Below are positions 45,596 through 55,270 of a stretch of DNA of 64,000 bases, in pieces; the first letter of the stretch is position 1, and every line of letters starts with the position of its first letter. The notes under the pieces are model-generated. The model did no database searches, was not told where the DNA came from, and saw only the letters and a list, made by a program, of their open reading frames with translations. This DNA comes from an uncultured bacterium (GTDB lineage Bacteria > Bacillota_I > Bacilli_A > RFN20 > CAG-826). The position numbers and the translations under genes are program-made. Where the stretch lies: positions 147,064 to 211,063 of the forward strand of contig CASDWE010000002.1 in assembly GCA_949284685.1 (NCBI GenBank), read 5' to 3'.

Positions 45596-48500
45596 TTAAT
45601 TATTTGAAGAATCAAGAGTAAACGATGAATCTTCAACATCTACTTCAGTTTGGTCAGTAGTTTGTCTTAAATATGCATCTGATTTTCTTTCTTCTTTTTC
45701 AGCATCTTTTGCAAGTTCATCCATATCGATGTTATAACCTTCACCATCTAGCAAACGTACATCTAAAGATAAGGCTTGCAATTCTTTAACTAAAACCTTA
45801 AAGGCTTCTGGAATGCCTGGTTTTGGTATTTGTCTACCACGAATAATCGCTTCATAAGTTTTTCTTCTTCCAACGCGATCATCAGATTTAATTGTTAAAA
45901 TTTCTTGTAAAATGTGAGCAGCACCATAAGCTTCCAAAGCCCAAACTTCCATTTCACCAAATCTTTGTCCACCATTTTGAGCTTTACCTCCTAATGGTTG
46001 CTGTGTGACTAGTGAATATGGACCTGTCGCGCGAGCGTGCAACTTATCATCGACCATGTGGACAAGTTTAATCATATACATGACACCGACAGTGATTCTT
46101 TCATCAAAACGTTCACCTGTACGGCCATCATATAAGACTGTCTTACCATCTGGATCCATTTTGGCTTTATTCATCAAATCAAATATTTCTTCATTTGTAA
46201 TACCATCAAAAACTGGTGTTGCAATTTTATAGCCTAATTTCTTTAAGGCCATACCTAAATGGACTTCTAAAATTTGTCCAATATTCATACGAGAAGGAAC
46301 ACCAAGAGGATTCAACATAATATCGATTGGTGTGCCATCAGGTAAAAATGGCATATCTTCTTCAGGCAAGATACGAGAAATAACACCTTTATTACCATGT
46401 CTTCCTGACATCTTATCACCTTCAGAAATTTTACGTTTTTGAACGATATAAACTCTTACAACTTCATTAACACCAGGTGCTAATTCTGCTCCTTCACTAC
46501 GTTTGAAAACTTTGACATCCAAAACAATACCGCTTCCACCATGTGGAACACGTAAAGAAGCATCTTTTCCTTCTTTTGTTTTGTCAGAGAAAATAGCCAT
46601 CAATAATTTTTCTTCTGGTGTTGGCTCGGTTTGTCCTTTTGGTGTAACTTTACCAACAAGGATATCTCCTTCTTTAACTTCCGCACCTGGAATAATTATT
46701 CCTCTTTCATCTAAATAAGCTTTAGCATCTTCTCCAACGTTAGGAATGTCGCGAGTAATTTCTTCATCGCCTAATTTTGTTTCACGACACTCAATTTGAT
46801 GTTCTTCAATATGTATTGAAGTATATGTATCATCTTTAACGAGTCTTTCAGACATAATAACCGCATCTTCGTAGTTATATCCATTCCATGTCATAAAGGC
46901 AATGGTGACGTTTTGCCCTAACGCTAAATCGCCATTTTGCATTGCTGGTCCATCAGCAATAATTTGTCCTTTTTTAACTTTATCACCTAATTTGACAATC
47001 GAGTGTTGATTAATACATGTTCCTTGGTTTGATGGTTCAAATTTTTGTAGTTGATATGTACGAACTTTGTCCCCTTCTTTGACTTTGATCGAACAAGAAT
47101 CGTTATACACTACTTCTCCATCATTGCTAGCAATAACCGCTAAACCGGAGTCATGTGCAATTTGATTTTCCATACCAGTTCCAACAAATGGAGCGTGTGG
47201 TCTTAACAATGGAAGGGCTTGACGTTGCATGTTTGCACCCATCAATGCACGTGTAGTATCATCATTTTCTAAGAAAGGAATACACGCTGCTGCAATAGAA
47301 ACAATTTGTTTTGGAGAAACGTCAACATAGTCGACATCATTTTTATTTGCAACAATGTTTTCTCCTCTATAACGAGCAATAACTTCATCATCAAGAATTT
47401 CGCCATCGCTAGACAAATTAATATTTGCTTCAGCAATAACTAATTCAAATTCACTCATTGCATCTAAATAATCAGTATTTTCAACACCATCTAATACGAA
47501 AGCCTTACCATCGCGATGTTCAACACGACGATATGGTGTTTCAATAAATCCATAAGGATTAACTTTAGCGTAAGTTGCTAAGTTATTAATTAAACCAATG
47601 TTTTGACCTTCTGGAGTCTCAATTGGGCAAATACGTCCATAATGTGAGAAGTGAACGTCACGAACCTCACTTGATGCACGATCTCTAGTTAAACCACCAG
47701 GACCTAATGCAGATAGACGTCTTTTATTTGTTAACTCTGCTAAAGGATTAACTTGATCCATAAATTGAGAAAGTTGACTTTGAGCAAAGAATTCTCTAAT
47801 TGAAGAGGTTAAGGGACGAATATTGATTAACTTTTTTAAAGTTGCTTCTTCAACATTCGTAGTAGACATTTTTTGTTGAACAGATTTGGCCATTTTAGAA
47901 AGGCCAACTCTAAATTGATTTTGAATCAATTCACCAACGCATCTAACACGTCTATTTCCTAAATGATCGATATCATCAAATGTGCCAATACCATCTTGAA
48001 TATTCATAAAATATGAGAAGGTAGCAATCATATCAGAAATAGTAACGCGTGAAAGTGTTTCGTTTAAATCTGTACCAATAATATTTGCAACAGTATCTTT
48101 GCTATCATCAGTGTAAACTTTAACAATGTTTACTGTTGAATGAGTATCAAGGTTTTGATTAACTTTAATTGTCTTGGTGTGTGCACCTTTTTCAAAAAAT
48201 TCAATATCGCGCAAATGATCGACATCACTTTCAGTTAATCGATCACCTTTTTTGTAAACGACTTCACCATCACTAGAAATGAGGTTTTCCGCTAAGATAG
48301 CGTTGACTAAACGATTATAAACACCTAATTTAATATTAAATTTATAACGTCCAGCACGGCCTAAGTCGTAGCGCTTATCATCAAAGAATTTTTGTACTAA
48401 AAAATTAACAATACTTTCTTTTGTAACTGGTTCACCAGGTTTTAATTTTCTAAAAATATCCACTAATGCACATTCGCTAATGGAATAATTTAATTTTTTA

Positions 48501-49219
48501 AGTTGTGGATCTTCAGTAATATCGACATTCTTTTTTAATGTCTCTACTAAGTTCTTTCTTTTGCCAAACAATGAGAAAATAGTTTCATCTTTTTCTAAAC
48601 CGATGGCTTTTAAGAAAGTTCCAGCATTCATTTTGCGTTGACGATCAATACGAACATTTAAAATATCTTTTTGATCGCTTTCAAATTCTAACCAAGTTCC
48701 ACGACCTGGAATCAAATCAGCTTCATAAATAAATTTACCGGATTTTTCATCACGGGTTTTTGACATATATGCACCAGGAGAACGAACTAATTGCGAAACA
48801 ATTACTCTTTCCGCACCATTAATGATAAATGTACCAGAATTGGTCATTAATGGTAACTCGCCCATATATATTTTAGATTCTTGAATTAAACCGCTTTGTT
48901 TACGGTGCAAGCGTAAAGAAACATGCATCGGAACACAATAATTCAAATCGCGAGCTTTGCAATCTAAAAAGGAATGCTTTGGTTCTCCAAGTTCAACATT
49001 AACATAACTAATTTCTAATGTATTAGTGTAGTTAGTAATAGGAAATATTTCTTTAAATACTTCATCTAATCCTTTTTGTTTAAATTCTTCATAAGACTTG
49101 GTTTGAATTTCAACAAGATTAGGTAAAGGAAGACTACCAGAAATTTTTGAATAATTAACACGGCCGTTATTTAATTTGGCCAATGAATTGATATCTCTAA
49201 TATTGTTTTGTTTTGACAT
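45596..49219 (-). CDS. rpoB: RNA polymerase subunit beta
   Basis: 1207 aa, complete. The rifampicin-pocket segment reads [20 protein letters not shown], with Asn where E. coli His526 and Bacillus His occur (codon 47726-47728). Downstream [24 protein letters not shown] and the C-terminal [16 protein letters not shown] regions are conserved. A short Asp/Ser-rich tail ends the protein. Asn526 is the change linked to natural rifampicin insensitivity of mollicutes. GGAGC precedes the start. Confidence 0.99.
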   Translation of the reverse strand: MSKQNNIRDINSLAKLNNGRVNYSKISGSLPLPNLVEIQTKSYEEFKQKGLDEVFKEIFPITNYTNTLEISYVNVELGEPKHSFLDCKARDLNYCVPMHVSLRLHRKQSGLIQESKIYMGELPLMTNSGTFIINGAERVIVSQLVRSPGAYMSKTRDEKSGKFIYEADLIPGRGTWLEFESDQKDILNVRIDRQRKMNAGTFLKAIGLEKDETIFSLFGKRKNLVETLKKNVDITEDPQLKKLNYSISECALVDIFRKLKPGEPVTKESIVNFLVQKFFDDKRYDLGRAGRYKFNIKLGVYNRLVNAILAENLISSDGEVVYKKGDRLTESDVDHLRDIEFFEKGAHTKTIKVNQNLDTHSTVNIVKVYTDDSKDTVANIIGTDLNETLSRVTISDMIATFSYFMNIQDGIGTFDDIDHLGNRRVRCVGELIQNQFRVGLSKMAKSVQQKMSTTNVEEATLKKLINIRPLTSSIREFFAQSQLSQFMDQVNPLAELTNKRRLSALGPGGLTRDRASSEVRDVHFSHYGRICPIETPEGQNIGLINNLATYAKVNPYGFIETPYRRVEHRDGKAFVLDGVENTDYLDAMSEFELVIAEANINLSSDGEILDDEVIARYRGENIVANKNDVDYVDVSPKQIVSIAAACIPFLENDDTTRALMGANMQRQALPLLRPHAPFVGTGMENQIAHDSGLAVIASNDGEVVYNDSCSIKVKEGDKVRTYQLQKFEPSNQGTCINQHSIVKLGDKVKKGQIIADGPAMQNGDLALGQNVTIAFMTWNGYNYEDAVIMSERLVKDDTYTSIHIEEHQIECRETKLGDEEITRDIPNVGEDAKAYLDERGIIIPGAEVKEGDILVGKVTPKGQTEPTPEEKLLMAIFSDKTKEGKDASLRVPHGGSGIVLDVKVFKRSEGAELAPGVNEVVRVYIVQKRKISEGDKMSGRHGNKGVISRILPEEDMPFLPDGTPIDIMLNPLGVPSRMNIGQILEVHLGMALKKLGYKIATPVFDGITNEEIFDLMNKAKMDPDGKTVLYDGRTGERFDERITVGVMYMIKLVHMVDDKLHARATGPYSLVTQQPLGGKAQNGGQRFGEMEVWALEAYGAAHILQEILTIKSDDRVGRRKTYEAIIRGRQIPKPGIPEAFKVLVKELQALSLDVRLLDGEGYNIDMDELAKDAEKEERKSDAYLRQTTDQTEVDVEDSSFTLDSSNN

Positions 49220-49231
49220 CAGCGGGCTCCT

Positions 49232-49831
49232 TTATATTTTTAAAGCTTTTATTATCCAGTAACCTTTGCCCTTAGCAATCACACAAACACTCTTAAATAG
49301 GCTTTCTAAATATTTAAAAGCACTTGGTGCGCCTTGAGCTTTACGAATTACGATAAACAAACACCCATTTTTCTTAAGATGCTCATAAGCACCTAAATAC
49401 ATTGAATAGGTAACATCCTTCCCAGCACGTATCGGCGGATTAATGATAATATTATCAAATTCGCCAGTAATGTTTTCATATATATTAGATATTAAACACG
49501 TGCAACGCGCATGAAGGTGATGATTATTAACATTTAATTTTGCTAGTTCCACTGCTCTTTTATTAACATCGGCAAGAACTACACGACAATCCTTATTAAA
49601 ATAGGCAATCGTTATTCCAATAACACCATATCCGCATCCTAAATCTAATATGTCATTAGATAGACGAAGAGGAACGAGTGCTTGTAAAAGCAACTTCGTC
49701 CCTTCGTCAATATGCTTTTTACTAAATACGCCGTTATCGGTTATAAATGTTAATTGCTGCCCCAAAATTTCGAATTTAATTTCTCTTTGAAAAGTTTTAA
49801 CTTTATCATCGTTATCAAAATATTGAGACAT
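49232..49831 (-). CDS. Class I SAM-dependent methyltransferase (YbxB/RsmC-like)
   Basis: 199 aa. SAM motif I is ILDLGCGYGVIG (about 62-73), the acidic strand is VVLADVN, and the substrate motif IINPPIRAGK (about 131-140) is of the N6/N2-methyltransferase NPPF/Y class seen in RsmC-like 16S rRNA guanine methyltransferases. B. subtilis has its homologue ybxB in this exact position between rplL and rpoB. The rRNA target is inferred from family and context. Confidence 0.9.
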   Translation of the reverse strand: MSQYFDNDDKVKTFQREIKFEILGQQLTFITDNGVFSKKHIDEGTKLLLQALVPLRLSNDILDLGCGYGVIGITIAYFNKDCRVVLADVNKRAVELAKLNVNNHHLHARCTCLISNIYENITGEFDNIIINPPIRAGKDVTYSMYLGAYEHLKKNGCLFIVIRKAQGAPSAFKYLESLFKSVCVIAKGKGYWIIKALKI

Positions 49832-49844
49832 ATTTTTTGATTAA

Positions 49845-50219
49845 CTATTTAATTTCGACTTCAGCACCAGCAGCTACTAAAGCTTTTTTATGTTCTTCAG
49901 CTTCAACTGGTGAAATGTGTTCTTTAATTGGGCTTGGAGCAGCATCAACAAGTTTTTTGGCATCCATTAAGCCAAGACCTGTGATAGCTTGAACAGCTTT
50001 AATAACTTGAACTTTGCTAGCACCAACAGCTTTTAAAATTAAGGAAACTTCACTTGGTCCTTTTGCAACTTCTTCTTCAGCTGGAGCGGCAGCAACTGCA
50101 ACAGGTGCAGCAGCGGTAACACCAAATTTTTCTTCAACTGCTTTAACTAAATCGTTTAATTCTAATACTGTCATTTCTTCTAATGAAGCGACAATTTCTT
50201 CAATTGTTAATTTTGCCAT
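49845..50219 (-). CDS. rplL: 50S ribosomal protein L7/L12
   Basis: 124 aa. An N-terminal dimerisation segment is followed by an Ala-rich hinge (about 37-52) and the C-terminal factor-binding domain ([20 protein letters not shown]). It forms the stalk with L10 that recruits GTPase factors. It lies 19 nt after rplJ. Confidence 0.98.
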   Translation of the reverse strand: MAKLTIEEIVASLEEMTVLELNDLVKAVEEKFGVTAAAPVAVAAAPAEEEVAKGPSEVSLILKAVGASKVQVIKAVQAITGLGLMDAKKLVDAAPSPIKEHISPVEAEEHKKALVAAGAEVEIK

Positions 50220-50238
50220 TTATATATCCTCCTTTTGG

Positions 50239-50724
50239 CTAGTTTTTATCCGCTACTGCTTTAACAGCGCAAGCAAATGAGCGAACTGGTGCTTGTAAGC
50301 ACGATAGTAACATTGAAATCAAGCCTTCTCTACCTGGTAGACTTGCTATTTCTTTGATGCCTTTCGCATCAACAACGCGGCCTTCAACCAAACCGCCTTT
50401 TAAAACGAGATTATCATTTCTTCTTGCAAATTTTGCAGCGACTTTAGCCCCAGCAATAACATCTTCTGAGAAAATGATTGCGTTTGGGCCAGTAAGAATA
50501 TCAGATAATTGTTCTTGTCCTACTTCTTTTAAAGCACGAACAACCATTGAATTCTTATAAACGCAAAATGTGGAATTTGTTTCACGTAACTTATTACGCA
50601 AATCTTCTAATTGATTGACAGTCAAACCGCGATATTCACAAACGACAGTCGTTTTAGCATTGTTTAACTTTCCAACAATAGAATCCACTACTGCTTTTTT
50701 TGCATCCAAAGTTATTTGATTCAT
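50239..50724 (-). CDS. rplJ: 50S ribosomal protein L10
   Basis: 161 aa starting MNQITLDAKKAVVDSI, with the RNA-binding region VCEYRGLTVNQLEDLRNKLR. L10 anchors L12 dimers and represses its own mRNA through the leader immediately upstream. The ribosome binding site is GAAGGAGG. Confidence 0.98.
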   Translation of the reverse strand: MNQITLDAKKAVVDSIVGKLNNAKTTVVCEYRGLTVNQLEDLRNKLRETNSTFCVYKNSMVVRALKEVGQEQLSDILTGPNAIIFSEDVIAGAKVAAKFARRNDNLVLKGGLVEGRVVDAKGIKEIASLPGREGLISMLLSCLQAPVRSFACAVKAVADKN

Positions 50725-50749
50725 CGTTTTACCTCCTTCTTTAAAAATT

Positions 50750-50850
50750 TTTGAGGTTCAATATACGTTAAGGAGAAATAACTAAATCTATATTCCACCT
50801 CGGTAACATTATTAAGCAAAGCCGTTACTGTCTTAGGTATATTGAAATCT
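50750..50850 (-). ncRNA. L10 leader (autoregulatory 5' UTR)
   Basis: The 147-nt gap between rplA and rplJ contains the Firmicutes L10-leader pattern. A closing helix pairs TTCAATATAC (50757-50766) with GTATATTGAA (50837-50846), a perfect 10 bp. Inside it are CCTAAGACAGTAACGGC, TGTTACCGAGGTGG and two arms. L10(L12)4 binding to this element lowers rplJ-rplL expression; this mechanism is known for the family and not tested here. Confidence 0.85.
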
Positions 50851-50871
50851 AATTAGCCGACCAAGATGGAA

Positions 50872-51555
50872 TTATCTTCCATCAAAAGTAATTTTAATGC
50901 TAGGTCCCATGGTCGTATGAATAACAGCATTGGTGATATATACACCTTTGACCGCACTTGGACGCACTCTAACGATAGTGGTAACAATAGTCTTTAAATT
51001 TTCCACCATCTTATTGACGTCAAATGATACTTTTGCAAAAGCAATGTGCATATTACCATCACGGTCACAACGGTATTCAACTTTACCAGCTTTAATTTCG
51101 CTGATAGCTTTTGCAATATCGTTAGAAACTGTACCTGTTTTTGGATTTGGCATTAAACCTTTTGGACCAAGTAAACGACCCATACGGCCTAATTCACCCA
51201 TCATGTCAGGTGTTGCCACGATGACATCATAGTCAAACCAATTTTCTTTTTGAATTTTTTCTAACATTTCTTTACCACCAACAAAGTCAGCACCAGCTTG
51301 TGTAGCTTCTTCAACTTTGTTAGTAATTGCTAAGACACGTTTGGTCTTACCATTACCATTTGGAAGAATCAATGTACCACGAACTTGTTGATCAGCTTGT
51401 TTCATATCAACATTGAGCTTTAATGAAACACCGACTGAAGCATCAAATTTTGTTACAGAAGTTTTTTTAACAAGTTCACAGGCTTCTTCTAAGGTATAAA
51501 GTTTGCTGTGGTCCACTAATTGGTCTACTTCACGATATTTTTTACTTCTATGCAT
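50872..51555 (-). CDS. rplA: 50S ribosomal protein L1
   Basis: 227 aa, typical length. Signature elements [17 protein letters not shown] and [15 protein letters not shown] are present. L1 forms the mobile E-site stalk and can repress its own mRNA. It follows rplK by 14 nt with an AGGAGG ribosome binding site. Confidence 0.98.
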   Translation of the reverse strand: MHRSKKYREVDQLVDHSKLYTLEEACELVKKTSVTKFDASVGVSLKLNVDMKQADQQVRGTLILPNGNGKTKRVLAITNKVEEATQAGADFVGGKEMLEKIQKENWFDYDVIVATPDMMGELGRMGRLLGPKGLMPNPKTGTVSNDIAKAISEIKAGKVEYRCDRDGNMHIAFAKVSFDVNKMVENLKTIVTTIVRVRPSAVKGVYITNAVIHTTMGPSIKITFDGR

Positions 51556-51569
51556 GATTTAATACCTCC

Positions 51570-51980
51570 TTAGTCATCCACTTTAATTCCCATGTTACGG
51601 CATGAACCAGCAACAATTTTCATTGCAGATTCAACATCATGGCAATTTAAATCAGGTAATTTGTATTCGGCAATCTTTCTTAAATCTTCCTTGGAAATAT
51701 GTCCAACGATGTTTTTAGAATTGCCAGAACCTTTACTGACACCTGCTGCTTTTAAGATTAAACCTGCAACAGGTGAGGTTTTGATGACAAAACTAAATGT
51801 CTTGTCTTCATAGGCAGTGATAATAACTGGAACAATCTCTCCACGTCTATCGGCAGTTTTTGCATTAAAGTCGGTACAAAACTTTGGCATAACAACACCG
51901 GCAGAAGCAAGTTTTGGTCCTGGTTTGGCATCGCCACCAGGGAGTTCCATCTTCACTACTTTTGCGATTTTTTTACTCAC
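51570..51980 (-). CDS. rplK: 50S ribosomal protein L11
   Basis: 136 aa with AKPGPKLASAGV and the RNA-binding C-terminal GSGNSKNIVGHI. L11 sits at the GTPase-associated centre with L10/L12. It starts with GTG at 51980, preceded by AGGAGG at 8 nt. The residue after the usual KLA is Ser-Ala rather than Pro-Ala-Leu-Gly, a minor departure in the thiostrepton-binding N-terminal domain. Confidence 0.98.
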   Translation of the reverse strand: MSKKIAKVVKMELPGGDAKPGPKLASAGVVMPKFCTDFNAKTADRRGEIVPVIITAYEDKTFSFVIKTSPVAGLILKAAGVSKGSGNSKNIVGHISKEDLRKIAEYKLPDLNCHDVESAMKIVAGSCRNMGIKVDD

Positions 51981-52075
51981 GTGACTTTCCTCCTTTAAAA
52001 ATGTCCGTGCAGTGGGAAACGGGTGAAATCACACGCCCTACCACGTATGCATATACGCGCATTCAAGCGATATGC

Positions 52076-52110
52076 TTTGATATGATATCAAATATAAAAA
52101 CTTAATTCAA
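52076..52110 (-). promoter_or_regulatory. rplK promoter with an overlapping 17-bp palindrome
   Basis: TTGAAT (minus strand, 52105-52110), a 17-nt spacer and TATCAT (52082-52087) form the rplK promoter. The -10 box lies inside the perfect palindrome TTTGATAT-G-ATATCAAA (52076-52092), in the divergent ktrB-rplK gap. The 100-nt leader below it can pair GGGCGTG with CACCC and GTGG with CCAC. Confidence 0.6.
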
Positions 52111-52240
52111 TATATTTTTAAAAAGGAAAGAAAATTATTGTAGAAAAATGTTAAGAAGTAAATTAGTAAAATTTACCTCTCAAAAAATAAAATTTGCAAG
52201 TTTTATAGTTTACATATATCATAGTGGCATTGAAGGACTT

Positions 52241-53641
52241 ATGTTTAAAGACAAATCGATAAAAAATAAAATTCATATATCACCATTTCTATTATCAATT
52301 ATTTCTTTTTTTCTAGTCATCTTTGTTGGTGCGTTTTTTATTTGTACGCCGATGGCACAAACGACAGGACAATGGGGAGATTTCGTTGATGCATTATTTA
52401 CTGCAACAAGTGCAACATGCGTGACTGGTCTTGTATCTTTAAAAGGTGGAGTCGTTAATGACTTAACTTTTTTTGGACAATTAATTGTTATCATCTGTAT
52501 TCAAGTCGGTGGTTTAAGTTTTATTACAATCCTTGCTTTTATCATCACTTTGTTTAAAAAGAAATTACAATTTAAAGATAGATTTTCATTAAGTCAAATC
52601 GTCGGTGCTGAATCAATGAATCAGCTTGCAAAATTTGTTAGAAAAGTCATTTTAATTGCATTTTGTTTTGAATTTGCAGGGTTTTTGCTTTCATTGCCAG
52701 CTTTTTTAACCATCTATCAAAATCCTTGGGATGCCATTTGGGCAAGTATATTTCATTCAATTTCTTCATACAATAATGCTGGTTTTGATATGTTTTCTAC
52801 GACATCCTTTGTAAGAGAAACCGCAATAGAAGGATCACTGCTTTTAATGATGCCGGAATGGGCATATCAATATCTATGCATTATTACGATGCTGTTAATT
52901 GTCTGCGGAGGTATATCATTTGTCGTTGTTATTGAAGTCTTTACTTTTAAAAATCCAAAACAATACACTGTTTTTACAAAAATAGTATTAATTATGACCA
53001 CAATATTAATATTTGGAGGGGCTGGATTATTCATGCTGACAGATGGCATGAAAGGTGAAAATAGTATGGACTTTATGCAGGCCTTATTCCAAAGCGTAAC
53101 GCTAAGAACAGCAGGGTTTGCAAGTTATGATCAAGCATCATTATCAGTAGCAGGAAGAATATTATCTTGTTTATTAATGTTTATAGGTGCTGCACCACTT
53201 TCCACTGGCGGTGGTATTAAAGTCACGACTGCTTTTTTAATTGTGTTAACTATGTATTCCTATTTGCGAGGAAAACGAGTGATTGCTTTTAAAAGATTTT
53301 TTTCACAAAAAACAATTTTAAAAGGTCTCTCATTAACATTTTTAGCGTTTGGTGTTGTAATATTGTCTTATGTAATATGTGCATCAATTGAGGCAAATAA
53401 TCCAAATTATGATCAAAATCGATTAACTGATTTATTATATGAAAGTTTTTCAGCATTTGGAACAGTTGGCGTATCAACAGGAATTACTCCTACTTTACAT
53501 CCAGCTTCAAAAATAGTTTTATCAATAGTAATGTTTATTGGTCGATTAGGACCTATTACATTCTTCCAAGTATTTAATAGCAAAGATAGTCAACAAGACG
53601 CAAATATCCGTTATGTTGAAACAGATATTCTCATCGGCTAA
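52241..53641 (+). CDS. ktrB: Potassium uptake channel subunit KtrB (TrkH family)
   Basis: About 466 aa. The four selectivity-filter loops are visible: ATCVTGLVS, YNNAGFDMF, LRTAGFAS and GTVGVSTGI, each with the central Gly. Eight-helix M1-P-M2 repeats fit the SKT superfamily. KtrB conducts K+ (Na+-coupled) and is gated by KtrA, encoded next. I choose the ATG at 52241, with AAGGA just upstream. An in-frame ATG at 52148 would add 31 residues without a good ribosome site. Confidence 0.93.
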   Translation: MFKDKSIKNKIHISPFLLSIISFFLVIFVGAFFICTPMAQTTGQWGDFVDALFTATSATCVTGLVSLKGGVVNDLTFFGQLIVIICIQVGGLSFITILAFIITLFKKKLQFKDRFSLSQIVGAESMNQLAKFVRKVILIAFCFEFAGFLLSLPAFLTIYQNPWDAIWASIFHSISSYNNAGFDMFSTTSFVRETAIEGSLLLMMPEWAYQYLCIITMLLIVCGGISFVVVIEVFTFKNPKQYTVFTKIVLIMTTILIFGGAGLFMLTDGMKGENSMDFMQALFQSVTLRTAGFASYDQASLSVAGRILSCLLMFIGAAPLSTGGGIKVTTAFLIVLTMYSYLRGKRVIAFKRFFSQKTILKGLSLTFLAFGVVILSYVICASIEANNPNYDQNRLTDLLYESFSAFGTVGVSTGITPTLHPASKIVLSIVMFIGRLGPITFFQVFNSKDSQQDANIRYVETDILIG

Positions 53642-53654
53642 GGAGGTATAAAAA

Positions 53655-54356
53655 ATGGCAAAAAAATCTTATGCGGTAATTGGTTTAGGACAATTTGGCA
53701 CTGCTGTGGTTGAAGAATTAGTGGACAAAGGAGTCGATGTAATAGCAATCGATTCTAATGAAGAAAGTGTTAAAAGAGTTGCTGATATTCTCCCAACTTG
53801 CTTTATTGCTGATTCCACTAATGAGGAAGCACTTCAAGAATTAGGAATTAAAGATGTTGATGCTGCAATTATTGCTTTTGGTCAAAATGATAAAGCAATG
53901 ATTTTAACTACTGTTATTTTAAAAGAAATCGGTGTTAAAAGAATAATTGTTCGTGTTGATAATGATTACTATATTCCTATTGTTAAAAAGTTGGGTGCTA
54001 CTGAGGTTGTATCTCCTCAAAAAGCAGCAGGAGCGGGATTAGCTAATCGTTTAGAAAGTTATGATTATAAAGATTATTACAAACTAGATAGAAAATATAA
54101 TGTTGTTTCAATTATGGTTAATCCGAGTTTTATTCCCACTACATTAATGGAATTGCAACCAAAAGAACGATTCGGTGTTAACGTCTTATTAATCGTTAGA
54201 AGCGATGGTGCTTCATTTGTTCCGGGTGGAAATGATAAAATTCTTCCAGATGACAAAGTATTTGTTGTTGGAACAACACGTGAAATTAAAGCTTTTAGAG
54301 AAGGCATTAATGGCAAAAAAGTGCGCGTTGTAAAAAACAAAAAAACAAAAAAATAA
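53655..54356 (+). CDS. ktrA: Potassium uptake regulator KtrA (RCK domain)
   Basis: 233 aa. The RCK_N Rossmann motif GLGQFG (about 8-13) and the acidic IDSNEES bind ATP/ADP or NAD. The C-terminal RCK_C half (about 140-220) is where c-di-AMP binds in Bacillus and Staphylococcus homologues. KtrA rings gate KtrB. It starts 13 nt after ktrB with AAGGAGG. It ends in a Lys-rich tail and a shared terminator. Confidence 0.95.
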   Translation: MAKKSYAVIGLGQFGTAVVEELVDKGVDVIAIDSNEESVKRVADILPTCFIADSTNEEALQELGIKDVDAAIIAFGQNDKAMILTTVILKEIGVKRIIVRVDNDYYIPIVKKLGATEVVSPQKAAGAGLANRLESYDYKDYYKLDRKYNVVSIMVNPSFIPTTLMELQPKERFGVNVLLIVRSDGASFVPGGNDKILPDDKVFVVGTTREIKAFREGINGKKVRVVKNKKTKK

Positions 54357-54381
54357 ATTATATTTTAAAGAACATTTTTAA

Positions 54382-54410
54382 AAAAAGAACTGCAAATCGC
54401 AGTTCTTTTT
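54382..54410. terminator. Bidirectional terminator between ktrA and the lipoprotein operon
   Basis: AAAAAGAACTGC and GCAGTTCTTTTT pair as a perfect 12-bp stem around a 5-nt loop, with A/T tails serving both convergent transcripts. Confidence 0.9.
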
Positions 54411-54422
54411 GTTTATTTTGTC

Positions 54423-55268
54423 TTAATTTAAATCTATTAATTTATCGCCATCGTAAACGCTATCGACAGTTGAATATTCAATTTCATTAGCAATCGATTG
54501 ATAATTAGTAGCGTCTTCTACTGATTGATAATAACTCGATTGAGATTTTATAATTTCACTATTTTGAATTGTCAACGTATCTTCACGATAAAATTCGAAT
54601 TGAACATAACTACCTTTTTTAAATGCTAAACGATAGTTAAATGATTTAACTCCATCTTGATTAAAATCAACATCAAAAATATTAGTGTCTAAATATGCCG
54701 AACAACCGCTGTATTGCTTTAATGCTGTTAAAGAAGAATCTAATACTTCATAGCAATAAATAGTAGCAAAGTCGACTGAGAAAAAATATTCAAGATAATC
54801 AGCAGGATATTCACCATTATCATCTCTATCGATAAAAATTTTATCAAGAATACTATCGACTTGTGTTATTTGATAAAGATGCTCTGAATTATCAAAACCG
54901 CGATCGATTCTTCCATTATATGGTGTACTTTCACCAATTTGTTCAGAATATAAATCTTGATAAAAATAATCTTGATAAGATGTTTTTTCACCTGTGCGTG
55001 TCGTGGTTATATCAACCGCTCCATAATAATCAAACTGTGTAATGGTATAACTAGCGTGATTATAATTACCTTTGAGTTCTTTCATTATTTGACGCACAGC
55101 TTCAATATTATCCTCAATAGCGGGTTCTTCACTTGTTGTTGAAGTGATACTTGTAGATGATGAAATAGAACTACTAATTGATGTTGAAGAGCTAGAATTT
55201 TCTATATTATTGCAACCACTCAACAAAACAATTGATATGATAGGTAAAATTACTTTTTGAAACTTCAT
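54423..55268 (-). CDS. Lipoprotein of unknown function
   Basis: 281 aa. Signal peptide with lipobox LSGC (Cys19), then a Ser/Thr-only linker of about 25 residues (22-46). The globular part (about 50-275) is beta-rich and aromatic, reminiscent of LolA/LppX-like barrels also suggested by its neighbours' N-terminal halves. It is last in the four-lipoprotein operon, beginning 2 nt after the previous stop. No catalytic motif is seen. Confidence 0.7.
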   Translation of the reverse strand: MKFQKVILPIISIVLLSGCNNIENSSSSTSISSSISSSTSITSTTSEEPAIEDNIEAVRQIMKELKGNYNHASYTITQFDYYGAVDITTTRTGEKTSYQDYFYQDLYSEQIGESTPYNGRIDRGFDNSEHLYQITQVDSILDKIFIDRDDNGEYPADYLEYFFSVDFATIYCYEVLDSSLTALKQYSGCSAYLDTNIFDVDFNQDGVKSFNYRLAFKKGSYVQFEFYREDTLTIQNSEIIKSQSSYYQSVEDATNYQSIANEIEYSTVDSVYDGDKLIDLN

Positions 55269-55270
55269 AA

